Assembly: GCF_028372415.1 (NCBI RefSeq)
Contig: NC_092876.1
Coordinates: forward strand, 62,086,385 to 62,150,384
Direction: 5' to 3'
Length of the DNA stretch: 64,000 nucleotides
DNA from: Notamacropus eugenii
Lineage: Eukaryota; Chordata; Mammalia; Diprotodontia; Macropodidae
Shown here: positions 31,791 to 44,823 of the stretch, piece by piece
How the letters are laid out: every line of letters starts with the position of its first letter
Numbering within the stretch: position 1 is the first letter of the stretch
Notes under the pieces: generated by a model
What the model saw: the letters and a program-made list of their open reading frames with translations, nothing else
Databases searched by the model: none
What the model was told of the DNA's origin: nothing
Translations under genes and position numbers: made by a program

Positions 31791-32519
31791 ACCTATTGAA
31801 CCTGATGGGGCTGAAACCCTCACCTGTATATGGAACTATATTCAAACTTTTCCATTGTGGTAGAACATGTCAGAATTGGAGCTTCATTGGTGACAAGGCA
31901 TTATCAGAAAAAAACTTCACTGAAATTGTTCTCATCAAATACAAGCAAACAAAATAGGGAGGAGGTCTCCAAATAAAACCTTAAAATTAAAACTATATTT
32001 CCTTTTTTATTAATCTTTTTAGGATTGAAGATTTAGATTTGGAAGGAACTTTAGAGATTATTGTGTCCACCTCCCTCATTTTACAAATGAGGAAACAGAG
32101 ATACAGTGAAGCTATGTGTTATGTAAATATGTATATGACACATAAAAAATACATGTGTCACAGAGCTAGAATCTGAAGTAGGATTTGTGTATTTGTTGCC
32201 TTCTCAATGGATGGGGGATAGAGTACAGGGAGGGAGAGAATGTAAAACTAAAACTAAAATGAATAAAACTGAAGTAGAATTGAAACCCACGTCATGTTGA
32301 ATTTCTAGTCCTCCTTCATTTCTAAATATTTCCTTCCTCCCTTGCCCAGTGAATAATCCCTCATAAAAAGTGTGGGGGGAAAGCAGTTCCGCAAAACCAA
32401 CCCACACATCAATACACAGTGTTTCACATTCATATTCCCTGTGCCCCATGTCTTCAAAGAAGGGAAGAAAGGTACATTTTTCTTTACATGTTCATTAGAA
32501 AGTAATACATATAATTTAC
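31791..32519. other. Mostly unassigned
   Basis: A weak antisense MIR scrap at about 32060-32120 (ttttacaaatgaggaaacag). The remainder is unassigned with only short spurious frames. Confidence 0.4.
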
Positions 32520-32690
32520 ATACTATACATATACAACCTATATCAAATTGCTTGCCTTCTCAAAGAGGGGGAAGGGAAAGGAAGGAGGGACAGAATTTGG
32601 AATTCAAAATTAAAAGAAAAACCAAATGTTAAAATTTGTTTTTACATGCAATTTTTTAAAAAGTTAAAAACAAACAAAAAGAAAAGACTA
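32520..32690 (+). mobile_element. L1 3' UTR end
   Basis: caacctatatcaaattgctt, agaatttggaattcaaaatt and an A-rich end. Confidence 0.75.
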
Positions 32691-32774
32691 TATATAATCC
32701 TCAAGGAAGCATAAGAATGAATAGTTTTAAACAGTTTAAAATTTCAGGAATGATTATACTGGTAGAAAGAGACC

Positions 32775-33093
32775 TAATCTGAGATACCTGGTGCTGGTTC
32801 AAGATCTCCCAGTGACAAGTTATGTTATTTAGGGCAAATTATTTCACCTGTCTAGATTCCATCTTCCTCTTCTGTAAAATGAGAGTACTGAACTAGAAAA
32901 TAGTCAAGGTTCTTAATTTAAGGTCCATGAAATTAAAAAAAAATTGATAGACGTTTCAGTACAATTGGTTTCCTTTGTAATCCTTTGCATTTTACTTTAT
33001 TAATTTAAAAACATTATCCTGACAAGGGGTCCAGAGGCTTCACCAGACTGCCAAAGGAGTCCAAAACACCAAAAAGGTTGGAAACCCGTGAAC
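32775..33093. mobile_element. MIR (+) then miniature DNA transposon family A
   Basis: 32775-32900 is a MIR (agggcaaattatttcacctg, cttctgtaaaatgagagtac). 32902-33093 is family A (caaggttcttaatttaagg at the left, aaaaaggttggaaacccg at the right). Confidence 0.65.
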
Positions 33094-33373
33094 CAAATGA
33101 CTTCTCAGGTTTCTTCCACCTTTAAGGTTCTACGTGTAACCCATAGCTCATTGCTGGTGTCCTGGACTCACAAAGACTAGGTTCAATCTTGAAGATTCCT
33201 CAGCTTTAATATTCTTTGGCTTATGCTTCCATCTAGAAGTCTCCCTGGGAACATCAGAATCTGACTCTCACTCTTCTATGGACACTCAATTCCCCTAAGA
33301 GCACAACATGAATAAAACACAAAACATAGAATAGTTTTAATAAAAGGGACATAAAGAATAGAAGACAGGAACA

Positions 33374-33499
33374 GTTAGGCAACACAATGGATAGAACATC
33401 AGTCCTTGAGTCAGGAGGACCTGAGTTCAAATCTTACCAGCTATGTGACCCTGGGTAAGTCACCCCCAACTTTTTTGACTGCCTCAAAAAAAAAAAAAT
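33374..33499 (+). mobile_element. Short tRNA-headed SINE ending in poly-A
   Basis: Head and internal-promoter-like blocks (gagtcaggaggacctgagtt, gtgaccctgggtaagtcacc) run straight to an A-run. Flanking aatagaaga repeats suggest a target duplication. It lacks the long 'ggaaatggcaaac' tail of the commoner SINE. Confidence 0.7.
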
Positions 33500-33544
33500 A
33501 GAAGAGCAATGCGTATCCTAGCTCCTTAGAAAACTAATAGTATG

Positions 33545-33790
33545 TGCTAGAAGAGAGGACTAGAGGGATGGTTTCAGAAAAACCTGGGAAGACATGATGC
33601 AAAGTGAGGTTAGCAGAACCAGAACACTGTACACAGTAACTGCAACATTATAACGACAATCAACTGTGAAAGACTTAGCTGCTCTGATCAGTCCAATTAA
33701 GAAAATCAAATTGATACTGTTTCCATTTTTGTAACAAATTCTATTCTGTATCATTGCTGACATTTTGTATACTAAGTCACATTTTTTTGT
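33545..33790 (+). mobile_element. L1 3' fragment
   Basis: ggatggtttcagaaaaacct, aagtgaggttagcagaacca and gtgaaagacttagctgctct. Confidence 0.7.
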
Positions 33791-34279
33791 TTCTAAGTAT
33801 ATTAGTTTATAAGTTCAGCTTTCCTTTCTAAATTAATTAGGGTTAGAAGTTTAATTTCCTGGCTAATCACTGTTTTCTTTTGTCAAGGAAATCTGTTATC
33901 TTTGAAGGATGCAAGTGGACAAGTGGATGCCGGGGAGTCTGGTCTGTTTTTTCTGCAACACTAGGTGTCCTTCAAGGAAAGACTATTATCATCGTGACAC
34001 TACCTAGCCATGCAGGTGGACATCACCAATGACCTTTCCACAGTGAAAAGATGGAAGGAGGGGCCGTTCCTAGCCCTGTGTTCCAAATTTCCCTATTTAT
34101 GATGCTGCCTTCTTACTTTATTTAATATGATCCTCCTTTTATCCATGAAAATTATCTCTCTGCCCTCCTGAGATCTTTTGGCTTACTGGGGAGCTAAGAG
34201 ACTCCTTTTATTGGTAACTGACCTTACCAATAAATTGAATGCGCTCAGAACTTTGTGCCTCAATTTACTTAATTTCAAT
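33791..34279. other. Unassigned; possible LTR-like piece
   Basis: An AATAAA near 34230 in LTR-like surroundings, but no ends were defined. No gene. Confidence 0.3.
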
Positions 34280-34525
34280 TGGGACACAGTGATCCAAAAT
34301 GATGAAAAATGCTCTCCACCTCCAGAGAGAGAACAGATGAACTCTCAGTGTCAAATGAAGCATATTTCTTCATTTTTTATTTTTCTTGCCTTTTCTCCCC
34401 TGAAAGTGGCTAAAGTGAAAACATGTTTTGCATGACTTTCATGAATAATGGTCAATGGGTGGCAGAAGAGAACGAATATTGAGCTCAAAATTTAAAAAAA
34501 AGAATGCTAAAAAGAAATAAATGAA
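34280..34525 (+). mobile_element. L1 3' UTR, diverged
   Basis: gatgaaaaatgctctccacc, gaaaacatgttttgcatgac and attgagctcaaaatttaaaa. Confidence 0.7.
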
Positions 34526-35489
34526 AAAAGGGATAACTATAAGAAAAGGAATTTTAAAAAGAGAAATTTATTACTACTTTTTCTTCCTACCCCTTCCAAA
34601 AGAAAAAAAAAGGGCAGACCATGGGAAGTCCACCAGAGTCCAGAGGAAAAAAACAAGAACAACATCATGACACTGATAGCTGATGGATAGGTCACTGAAA
34701 AGCAGCATCGAAGTCTCTCTGCCTGTCTGCTTCTTTCTGGACTCCTGGCTCCCTCCAGCCTCTCTCTGCACAATCATGCTAGATCCAGTCATGGCACAGC
34801 CAGATACTTATGGTGCCTGTAGTCCTTGGCAAAGCCCTAGAACCTCTCAGTACTTTCCATGCAGTTGTTGCCCCCATCTTTTCCTTTCACCATTGGGAAC
34901 CCCCTTTGTGGTTCTTCTCTCTCCCATTTATCCCTGCTCCCAGAATTTTCATGCACCCTAGAACCACATCTATCCTGTACATGGGAGGAGAGAACTACTT
35001 GAATTTTTTTTGGAATGACTCTTTTCCACATATTCCTTGCTACATTTGGGCCAAGGTTCCTCTCCCCATTAATGTTCTATGATTCTAGGCCCTTTTCTTC
35101 CCTTTCTTCTATTTCTCCCTATCTGATGTTTTCATGACATCTCACTAAAGGCCCTTTGCTAATCCTCCTCCAGCTGCAAGTTAAACCCATCACTCTTGGA
35201 ACCAATGCTAATTTTTGCATTTAGTTCTTAAAGCTGAGTATGACTCCTGGGTTCTTGGTTAAGCATAGGGCCAGACCAGTCATGGCTCTGTATTATATAC
35301 ATGGAGCTCTCCTCCATGTCCTCAGAATCTGGCTGCTTTTTGGAGTTCCAGCCCACAGGATATATGGGCAATTACTTGATTGAAATCTGTATGCTTGGGC
35401 ATCATGGACATTGGCATCTCTTTCCCTGATGCGCCTCTGCTCTTATTTCACACCTTTCTATGTTTTCTCTACCTCTATCTTAAGGCACT
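34526..35489. other. Unassigned unique stretch, ~960 bp
   Basis: Longest stretch in the window with no recognised repeat. C/T-rich, reading frames on both strands without domains, no splice or CpG-island pattern I can support. Confidence 0.35.
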
Positions 35490-35735
35490 AAAATGATCCA
35501 GTGGATAGAGACCTCAGTTCAGACACAACCTAAAACATTTCCTGGGTGGGTGACCCTGGGTAAGTCACTTAAACACTGTTTGTCTCAGTTTCATTAACTG
35601 CAAAAATGTGGATAATAATGGTACCTTCTTCCCAGGGTTGTCATGAGGATCACATGAGATATTTGTGAAGTCCAAGTATCCAGTATCCAGCACATAGTAG
35701 GTACTTAATAGATGCTTGCTTCCTTCTTCCTTCCA
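35490..35735 (+). mobile_element. MIR-like SINE
   Basis: atgatccagtggatagagac, gaccctgggtaagtcactta, ggttgtcatgaggatcacat and catagtaggtacttaataga. Confidence 0.85.
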
Positions 35736-36109
35736 TATGTTTCTATTCAGTTCTTAGCCTTTCTACCATGTAATCATGGTAGACTCTGCCAATATATCTC
35801 CTACATCTAATCTCTTCTTTCCTTCAATCTCTCTAATGAAGGCTGAAAGATACATCTTCCACATAGCCAAGGGACAGTCCCTCTGCTTTATGGGTATCTG
35901 AAAATTTCAAGAGAAATCAGGAAAGGCTCTCAATTTAGGAGAGGATCTCATAGACCAGAATGACCCGGGATGGGTTGTGGTCTGAATTAGGGGGTGATGT
36001 GTAATGGGTAGACAAAATCAGAGACATCCACTGGGGTATGTGAGGATTTATTTAGTTATGCTCTGATAATATTATTTTCCCTAACTTTGTGTGTTTCCTA
36101 ATACCTCCT
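35736..36109. other. Unassigned sequence
   Basis: Nothing recognised. Confidence 0.35.
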
Positions 36110-36395
36110 AAAGTACAGACTCTTTAACTTAGCCTTCAAGCCTTCAATCTAATCCTATTTCTACCTTCCCAGCCTTATTCCCCTCTATTGGTCATATACT
36201 CTATGCTCCAGCCAATCTGTCTCTTAAAGACATTCTGTGTTTTCTTACTTTTTCATTTTTTGATACTGATCATGCTGAGCCCCACCCTTGGAACACTCTG
36301 CTGCCTCCATCTGTACCTGGTGACATTCCAGGTTCAGCCGCAAACTTACCTTCTCTATGGGGCCTTCCCCATATTTGCAGTTAATAAAAAATACT
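36110..36395 (+). mobile_element. L2 3' region, sense
   Basis: tatgctccagccaatctgtc, cttggaacactctgctgcct and atggggccttccccatattt. Confidence 0.65.
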
Positions 36396-36494
36396 CCTAG
36401 CACAAGCCTACCTTAGCAACGGAATAACCATTAACAATTAACAAGAATTAGAAGCCATCTCTCCCGATTTCACAGAATTTTATATTGGATTCAT

Positions 36495-37745
36495 ATTCTA
36501 ATTAAGCAAGCAAGGCCTTAATAAGTGTTCAATGTGTATGATGCACTATATAAGGTTCATAGGTGTATGGGAAACAATATGGAGGGGATAGCAAGGTAAT
36601 TTTAATGGAGGAGAAGAAACTAGCTGTTAGAGAGACTGTGAAAAGCCTCCAGCAGAAGGTAACACTTGATACCAGTTCCAAGTCTGTATCCTAAAAAGAT
36701 CATGAACAAGGGAAAAAGACCCACAGGTACAAAAATATTTATAGCAGCTCTTTCTGTGGTGGCAAAGAATTGGAAATTGAGGGGATGCCCATCAATTGGG
36801 GAACGGCTGAATAAGTCATGTTATATGAATATAATGGACTACTACTGTGCTATAAGAAATGATGAGCAGGTGGATTTCAGAAAAACCTGCAAAGATTTAC
36901 ACAAACTGATGCTGAGTGAAAGGAGCAGAACCAGGAGAACATTTTGCACAGTAACAGCAACAAGTGTGATGACTGACTTTGCTAGATTTAGCTCTTCTCA
37001 GCAAGGAAATGATTTGTTAATTCTAAAAGACTCATGATGGACAATACTATCCACATCCAGAGAAAGAACTATGGAGTCTGAATGCAGATTGAAGCAAATA
37101 CTATTTTCTTTTTGTTTTTTCTTTCTCATGGTTTTTCCCCTTTTGTTCTGATTCTTCTTTCACAGTTTGACTAATGTGAAAATGTCTAATATGATTGTAC
37201 ATGCATAGCCTATATCACATTGCATGCTGTGTTGAAGAGCGAGGAGGAAAGGGGAAAAATTTAGAACTTACACTCTTATAATAATGAATGTTGAAAACTA
37301 AAAATAAACAATAAAGTATATAGGTACACACACATGTATGTATACATATGAAGAAGGTGATGCCTGAGCTGAGTCCTAAAGAAGACAAGGGATTCCAACA
37401 GTCAGAGATAAAGAAGGAAAGAATCTGAGACACACGACTAAGACAAGAGGTGATGAGGACCTGAATGAGGGTGGTGGGCTCCTGGGTAGAGATAGAGGGC
37501 TAGGAATATTATGGAGGTGAAATTGATGAGATTTGGCAATTGGCTGTCAATGTCGGGTAAGGGACAGTGAGAAGAGAATGATACTGAGGTTGAGAGACCT
37601 GGTGTCTGGAAAGATGGCAGTGACCTTAACAGAAATAGGGAAGTTGGGACAATGGGAAGGTTTGGGGAAAAGACGGTAAGTTCTGTTTTGTGCTGGGAGT
37701 TTTTACTGTTCTGTTTTTTCTTGTGTGAGTTTAAGATGCCTCCAA
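36495..37745 (-). mobile_element. Antisense L2 split by an L1
   Basis: L2 parts at about 36495-36660 (ataagtgttcaatgtgtatg) and 37350-37745 (ctgagctgagtcctaaagaa, gaaatagggaagttgggaca). The break lies in the 'cagaaggtgg' block, with agaaggtaa and agaaggtga at the two sides as a likely target duplication. Confidence 0.7.
36663..37345 (+). mobile_element. L1 3' end with readable ORF2 C-terminus
   Basis: Frame at 36666-37037 reads GTKIFIAALSVVAKNWKLRG and MDYYCAIRNDEQVDF, clearly the ORF2 C-terminal domain (compare primate L1 FIAALFTIAKTWNQPKCP). A 3' UTR follows, ending near aataaacaataaag. 5'-truncated. Confidence 0.85.
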
Positions 37746-38719
37746 GGACATCTAGTTAGAAATGTCCAATAATCATTATATTTACCTTTTTATTAGTCTT
37801 AATTTCCCTGTTTTTGACTTAATACCTGTGTACCCTTGGCCATATTATTTCCCCTTTTGGGTCTTTGGTTTCTCATCTGCCAAATGAAGGATGTGTCCTC
37901 TCAGGTCCCTTCGAGCACAAGATCTCAAAAGCTCATCTAGAAATGCTGAATAATAAGATCTTAGACCCATTTAGCCCTTTGGTCCTGACCTCTGATTTCA
38001 CAGTCAAAGTGACTTCCTCTCTCCATTAGCTCAGATCAGCAAGGGTGTCACAGTTTCTATTCTGAGAGAACTGGGAGTTTAAGTGATTTTCTCTAGGGTC
38101 AAGCAACCAGTGTGTGCCAGGAGCCACAGGCTCAGCTCCAGGTCCTTCCTGGCTTCCATGGTGGTGCTCTGCCCACTAAACCAGGACAATACCTCTCACA
38201 ATATCCCTAAAAGGGTGGGCATGCAGAAGAAAACCAGGCCCAGAGAAATGAAGAGAACTCTTCCATCACAGAGCTGGGACTTGAACTCAGGTCCTCCTGA
38301 CACCAAGGCCAAGGCTTTTTTCTAAAACATGCTCAAAATCATCGAATTAAGAGCTGGAAAGGACCTTAAGCCACCAGCTCCCTCATTTGACTGAGGAGGA
38401 AGCTAAAACTGAGAGAGGAAGTTGGTCAAGGCTTCTGACCATCCAGGAAGCTGGGTAAGACTTCTGGCTGCTGCCTTAGGTTTGAGGACAAGCCTTTAAA
38501 ATGTAAATTGACCTAGTGGGGGGTGAGAAGGGGGAAAGGTTGGTGAAGCTAAAGATTGAGCTTTAGGTGAAGAGATCAGCATCTTCCCATAATTTAGAAT
38601 TTTATGTTCACGTACAGCTTTTCTCTCACTGAAAACATCAACTTTCTCCAAGACCAATACCAATTTATCTTCTATCTATATCTATACATCTTGTATGTAC
38701 ACAATTGTTTGGATGTTTT
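37746..38719. other. Unassigned with MIR scraps
   Basis: MIR remnants at about 37805-37905 (sense) and 38190-38325 (antisense, gctgggacttgaactcaggt). The rest is unassigned. Confidence 0.4.
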
Positions 38720-38835
38720 CTCCTCTATTAGACTGTGAGCTCTTTGAATACAGATTCTGTCTTCTACCTTTCTTTGTATCCCGCAAACACAGTGTCTGGC
38801 ATATAGCAGGTGTTTAAAAAATGTTAGTTGACTGC
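38720..38835 (+). mobile_element. L2 3' end
   Basis: ttagactgtgagctctttga, tgtctggcatatagcaggtg. Confidence 0.7.
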
Positions 38836-39109
38836 CTGCCTGCCTTGCCACAAAAGGGAAAATTCTCATAGGTAGATCCATATTTTCTTTTTCCTCTTTC
38901 ACAAAATATTCAAATTTCATAAAACTGTAGAGGGAGGGTAATGTGTTGTGGGAAGGTTTGGAAAGACCTTGATATAGTAAAAAAGAACCCTGAATTAGAA
39001 CTCAATCTAATTAAGACTTTATTAGGCACTTCCTAAGTTCCAAGCACTCTAGTAACATCTGGGTTACCCACTCAAAACTTCAAATCTATCAAGTGAAGTA
39101 CGCATACAT

Positions 39110-39310
39110 GAGCGTTATCATTACAGCTAACTTTTACGTAGCGCTTTGAGGTTTGAAACACACTTTATTTGTATTATTTCATTTGACCCACATAACAAGG
39201 GCAGATGCTGTTATTATACCCATTTTACATATGAGGAAACTGAGGAAGACAGGAATTAAATGATTTGCCCAGTCTAGAGCTAGTAAGTAGCTGAGGGAAG
39301 ATTTTTGGGG
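39110..39310 (-). mobile_element. MIR-like SINE
   Basis: ttacagctaacttttacgta, acatatgaggaaactgagga, aatgatttgcccagtctaga. Confidence 0.8.
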
Positions 39311-39339
39311 AGAGTAAAGGAGAGCATGTGGAGAGACTA

Positions 39340-39475
39340 AATAAATTTTTCAATAAACAAAAAATACCTTTCTCCCATATCTCCCTTTACCCATCAAAAA
39401 GGAAAAAAAAACCCTTGTAGCAAATGTGCATAGTCAAGCAAAAAAATTCCCTTTTTGGCAATATCTAAAAATATG
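39340..39475 (-). mobile_element. L1 3' UTR piece, antisense
   Basis: aaaaaacccttgtagcaaat and catagtcaagcaaaaaaatt match the antisense L1 3' UTR of one subfamily. Confidence 0.5.
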
Positions 39476-39482
39476 TCAGGGC

Positions 39483-39710
39483 AGGCCAGTGGTGCCTAGG
39501 CAATAAGACTCATCTTCCCAAGTTCAAATCTGGCCTCAGACACTTAACTAGCTGGGTGACCCTGGGCAAGTCACTTAGCCCTGTTTGCCTCATCTATAAA
39601 ATGATCTGGAGAAGGAAATGGCAAACCATTCCAGTATCTTTGCCAAGAAAACCCCAGATGGGATCAGGAAGAATCAGACATGACTGGACCGACTTAACAA
39701 CAAAAAGTAT
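39483..39710 (+). mobile_element. tRNA-headed marsupial SINE
   Basis: gtgaccctgggcaagtcact, ggagaaggaaatggcaaacc, ttgccaagaaaaccccagat and an aacaacaaaa tail. Confidence 0.88.
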
Positions 39711-40134
39711 GTCACATTCTGTATCTTGAGTCCATTATCTCTCTGTTAAGAGGTGGGTAGCATGCTTCATCCTCAGTCCTTTGGAACCTTGTTTATTGAG
39801 GGAAGATTTGAACTTGGGTCTTCCTGACTCTAAATTTAGCACCCTATCTGCTGTAATACCTAGTTGTCTTGTACAGTATTTACAAGGTAATTTTAAGAAT
39901 GGGGAAGCACCAGCATTGAGATTAGGAAAGTCTCCTTAACCTGACCTTCAAAGGAAAGTAGGGATTCTAAGCTATAAACTATATGAAGCTGGGCAAGTTA
40001 CTTCCCCACCCCCACTCCCACCCCCATCCCCATACCACCCTTGTTCTAATGTTCCCTTTCTGCTAAATGAGAAAGTCTTAGTCTTTTTGTGTGCCACGGA
40101 TTGTGGTAGCAGTGGTGTCACCTATGGGCCCCTT
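39711..40134. other. Mostly unassigned; MIR scrap and C-rich run
   Basis: Antisense MIR scrap near 39790-39870 (ggaagatttgaacttgggtc). C-rich stretch at 40003-40034. Confidence 0.4.
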
Positions 40135-40690
40135 CAATCAATCAATCAAAAAACATTTATCAAATGCCTACTAAGTTCCAGGCACTGTGCTAGGTGCTGA
40201 GAATACAAAAAGAGGCAAAAAACAAGTCTCTGCCATTAAGGAGCTTTCAGTCTGATGGGGGTGACAACATATAAACAAATACAAAGCAAGCTATGTACAG
40301 GATAGATAGGGAATAATGAACACAGGGAAGGCACTAGGATAAAGAGGGGTTGGGGAAGGCTTCCTGTATGAGGTGGGATTTGAGTTGGGACTTAAAGGAA
40401 GCCAGGGAGGTCAGTAGCTGGAGATGAGGAGGAAGAGCATTGGGAACCATTAAGAGAAAATTTCCAGAGTTGAGAGATGGAGGGTCTTGTTTGTGGAACA
40501 GTTAGGAGCCAAAGTCAGTAGATAGAAGAGCACGTGTTGGGAGTAAGGTATAGAAAGGGTAGGAGGGAGCTAGGTTAGGAAGGGCTTTGAGTGCCCAATG
40601 GAGCAGTTTGTATTTGTTCTAGAAAGCTGCTGGAGTCTATTGAGTGGGGGTGGGGTGGAGGATGATGATATGGTTGGACTATTCCATATT
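40135..40690 (-). mobile_element. L2 3' part, antisense
   Basis: aaacatttatcaaatgccta, ccattaaggagctttcagtc, ggcttcctgtatgaggtggg and aggaagggctttgagtgccc in order. Confidence 0.8.
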
Positions 40691-42147
40691 TCAGAAGAAT
40701 GTTTTTAAATACATGAAATAAACATACAGTAGCAAAACAAAAGTGTGATAGCACACAGAGGACCCCAGATCCCCAGCAAACACTCCAGCAGGGTTTAGAA
40801 ATGTACCATGGTAGAAAGAATTAGGATTCCTCTCTACACCTCACCCAACCCAGGAATCCAGAGAGGCCCCAGGGACTTGTGTATAAACTCTGATAGATAG
40901 GGTCTGTGTAAGGCCTAGAGAAGGCAGCCCCTGAGGCTCCAGGCAGATCTGTTGTAATACTAGCAGCCTAGCCCTAGCTGCTTCAAAAAGGCCCTAGGCA
41001 AAATCCAGCCTGAGCAGTCTCAGAGGCCTGGAGCAGCAGTCCAGTCCAGGAGAAGCCTCAGAGCCCAGTAATTGAGGGAAAGGAAGAGGGAGTCCCCAGG
41101 GAGAGCACTGCACTGGAGAGGTCCAGGAGGCCCTTTCAAGAGGGACCTAGTCTGGGACCAGGCAGACCTTCCTCATGCCAATCAGTTTTGGAGCTTGAAC
41201 CAAGTACAAGCCCTCAACCTAGATACCAAGGAAAACTGAATCCCACAAGGCATACCTTGGTTTGAGAGATGCATATGGGGAACCGTGAGGAGGAAAGCAA
41301 CCACACAAGTCCAGGTTAAGCCTCAAAGGACCAATTATCCTGGGCAGGAAGACTTCAGGACCAACTGGAAGAAATAAAACAAGAGATACAGATTTGAAAA
41401 ACTGGGTCCGGAGGAATGGTAACACTTTAGGACAGAGAGTAGAAAACCTCTTTTAAGAACCAAATGCCCTGAAAATGATTAGAATGGGCCAGACAGAAAA
41501 TAATGACTCAGTAAGACAAGAAATATTAAAACCAAAGGATTAAACAGACAGATGATGAATGTAAGAAATGCAATATCAAAAAGTAACTGACCAGGAAAAC
41601 ATCAAGAACAGATAACCTAAGAATTATCAGTCTATATGAAAATCAAGATACAAAAAAGCTTGCCTGCCGTATTTTATGGGATCATAAATGAAAACTGCCC
41701 AGAACTTTTACCAGAAGGCAAAGTTAAAATAGAAAGAATCCATTGGGCATCCCTGAAAAGAAACTACAAAATGAAAACTGCCTAGAACATCACAGCTAAA
41801 ACCTAGAATTTTGGGGTCAAAGAAAAAATACTACAAACAACCAAAAACAAAAGAGTTCAAGTACCAAGGAATCACAATAAGGATCACACAAGGCTGGCAC
41901 ATTAAAGGATAGGAAAGGTGGGAATATGATGCCAAAAGGCAAAAGATAAATACTACAATGGAAGATAACCTATCTAGAAAAATGAAGTATAATCCTATGG
42001 GGGAAAAAAGGGGTCTTTAATGAAAAACAGAATTTCTAAGTACTTCTGATGAGAAAGAGAGAAATGAGTAGGCATTTTGAAATGAAAATGGAGGTTCAAG
42101 AGAAAAGTAGAAAGGTACAAATATCTGTCTAGTTGAAAAGGAATATG

Positions 42148-42378
42148 CTGGGATGGGGGCACCTGAAGTCAGGAAACCCGAGTTCAAATGTGGGCACAGA
42201 TTACTTACTAGCTGTATGATCCCAGGCAAGTCACTTAACTCTGTTTGCCTCAGGTCTTCATCTGTAAAATGAGATAGAGAAGGAAATGGCAAATCACTCC
42301 AGTATCTCTGCCAAGAAAACCCTATATAGGGTAATAAAAAATAGGACAAGATTGAATCTACTTAATAACAATAACAAA
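42148..42378 (+). mobile_element. tRNA-headed SINE nested in L1
   Basis: aggcaagtcacttaactctg, gaaggaaatggcaaatcact, gccaagaaaaccctatat and an aataacaataacaaa tail. The head is slightly truncated. Confidence 0.8.
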
Positions 42379-42464
42379 TGTTAAGTTGTTTATATGTTAA
42401 TAGGGGAAAAAGGAACAAATGTCTTTTCAGATGGATTTTTCACATGGACTTTTTGTTCCTGACC

Positions 42465-42580
42465 TGGGGTAGAGTCTTTTGAGCTCACATTGGTCTGATT
42501 AGCCACTGACTGAAATGCTGTACCTTGATCCCAACATAGTGATGTCATTTTGCTCCTCTCATAGAATGGAGGGTAACAAC
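42465..42580 (+). mobile_element. RTE-like tail copy nested in L1
   Basis: Plus-strand copy of the 19.9-kb sequence: cattggtctgattagccact and catagtgatgtcattttgct, with a gtaacaaccc end. Confidence 0.6.
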
Positions 42581-44823
42581 CCATCAAACAACCAATCCTT
42601 AAGGATCATAGAGAATGGTAAAAATGGCAGAGGGTAGTTTTGTTCTGCTTTAATGATCTTAGGAGAAATTAAAAAGGGGGGGACAGGAGACTATAATGGT
42701 GAAGAAAAGTTAATCAAATTAAGGGAGAAATAGACAATAAAACTATAATAGTAGGAGACTTTTCAGACATGGATAAAACTAACCAAAAGACAAACAAGAA
42801 GTTAAATACTTGAATAGAACTTTAGAAAAATTTGAGATGATAGATCTCTGGTGATTACTTATAAGAACAGAAAAGAATTTATACATATTTTTCAGTTGTA
42901 CACTGCACTTTCACAAAAATATATCCATATATTCGGGCAAAAAGACCTCACCAAAAAATGGAGAAAAGTAGAAATACTAAACATTAAATTTTCTGATCAT
43001 GATATAATAAAAAATTATGTTTAATAGAGTCCTTAAAGAAAAAATTAAAAATTGGGTACTAAATAAGTGAATTCTAAAGAATTGGTGGGTCAAAGAACAA
43101 ATTACAGAATAGAACATTTCATCAAAGAAAATGATAATAATGAGACAACATACCAAAACTAATGAGATATAGCTAAAGCAATTCTAAGGGGGAAATTATA
43201 TCTTTAAAAACTTATAGACAAAAGAACAAACAATGCAATAAATTGGGCATGCAATTAAAGAAACAATATACAACAAATCAAAAATCTCTAAGTAATGAAG
43301 TAGAAACTGAATGTTAAAAGAAGAGATTTTAAAAAGTGAAAGTAAATAGACTATTGAATTGATAAATGAAACTAGGAGCTTTAAAAAAACTAATGAAAGT
43401 CAACCAATCTGATGGAAAATCAAGAAAAAGAGAACAAATTAAAAAGAAAACATTTAACAAAGAAAAGGAAATTATTGGGATTTATTTAGCCCAATTATAG
43501 GCCAACAAAATTGACAAAAATAGAAGGAGATGAAATACTTATGTAATTATAAAATATAAAAGAAGAAATAGATTACTTAAACAAATACCAGAAAAAGAAA
43601 CTGAATAACCCATAAATGAACTCCAACGGACAAAAACAAAAAACAAAAAACTTCTGAAACTAGAAGGATTCATAAGAGAATACTATCAAACATTAAAAGA
43701 ACAATTAATTTTAATACTATCTAAATAATTTGCAATAATAAGAAAAAAAGGCACTTTTCCAGTATCTTTATATAACACAAATATTATCTTAATATCTAAA
43801 CCAGGGAGAAACAAAGCAAAAAAAGAAAACTATAGAAAAATACTACCAATGTCCAACAATGCAAAAATTTAAACTAGATATTAGCAAGGGTACAACAATA
43901 TATTAGACAGTTTATACACTATGACTAGATTGGATTTATACCATGAATTCATGGTTAGTTCAACCTAAAAAAGTCTATAATATAATAAACCATGGCAGTA
44001 GTATTTTTAAAACTCAATCAACAGATGATGAAAAGACTTTTGACAATATTCAATACTTAAGAAATAAGCATTATCACTCTCTGCCGATGATGTGATGGTG
44101 TATATAGAGAATTCTAAAGAATAAACTAAAAATTAAATGAAACTGCAATTTTAGTGAAATTACCGAACATAAAATAAATTCATACAAATCATCAATATTC
44201 TTGTATATAAACCAAGAAAATCCACCCAGAAGAGTTATAAAAAGAAATTCCACTAAAAATAAGTACAGAGGCTATAAAATACAGGAATCCAACTATTAAA
44301 TATTTTTTTTTCCAGAAATAGAGACTTCAGAGTTTAGAGAAATATAAATTGTTCCTGGGGAGGTCAAGTAAATATAATAAAAATGACAATACTATCTAAA
44401 ATAATATAATTATTCAGTTTTGTACCAATCAAAATGTAAAGAGGACATTTTATAGAGCTTTGGAAAGACAGTAATGACATTGGTATGGAGGGGAGGAAAT
44501 TCAAAGATCTCAAGGATAATAATGCATAAAAGTGGGAAGAGAGTCTTACCAGTACCAGATCTCAAAATAGTCATTATTAAGGTGATTTGTTATTGGTCTT
44601 AAAGGGAGTGTAATAAAGAGAATAGATTAGATATGCAACATATAAAAGTAAACCCAAAAAAGTAAATCCAAAATCCTCAGTTTAGGGCGGGGGGTGGGGT
44701 GGATGTTGGGGAGAGGAGGACTCGCTATTCAAAAGAATTTTGGGGAAAACTGGAAAGCAGACTGGCAGAAATTAGGTTTAGATCAGCACACACATCATAT
44801 GTCAAGATAAGCTCCAAAGGGAT

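Noticed and set aside
34178-35082. Possible gene in the unassigned stretch
   Set aside because: Overlapping frames on both strands without splice pattern, domain or codon bias; nothing to support it.
36666-37037. 123-codon frame with conserved sequence
   Set aside because: It is the L1 ORF2 C-terminus of a 5'-truncated copy, not a separate gene.
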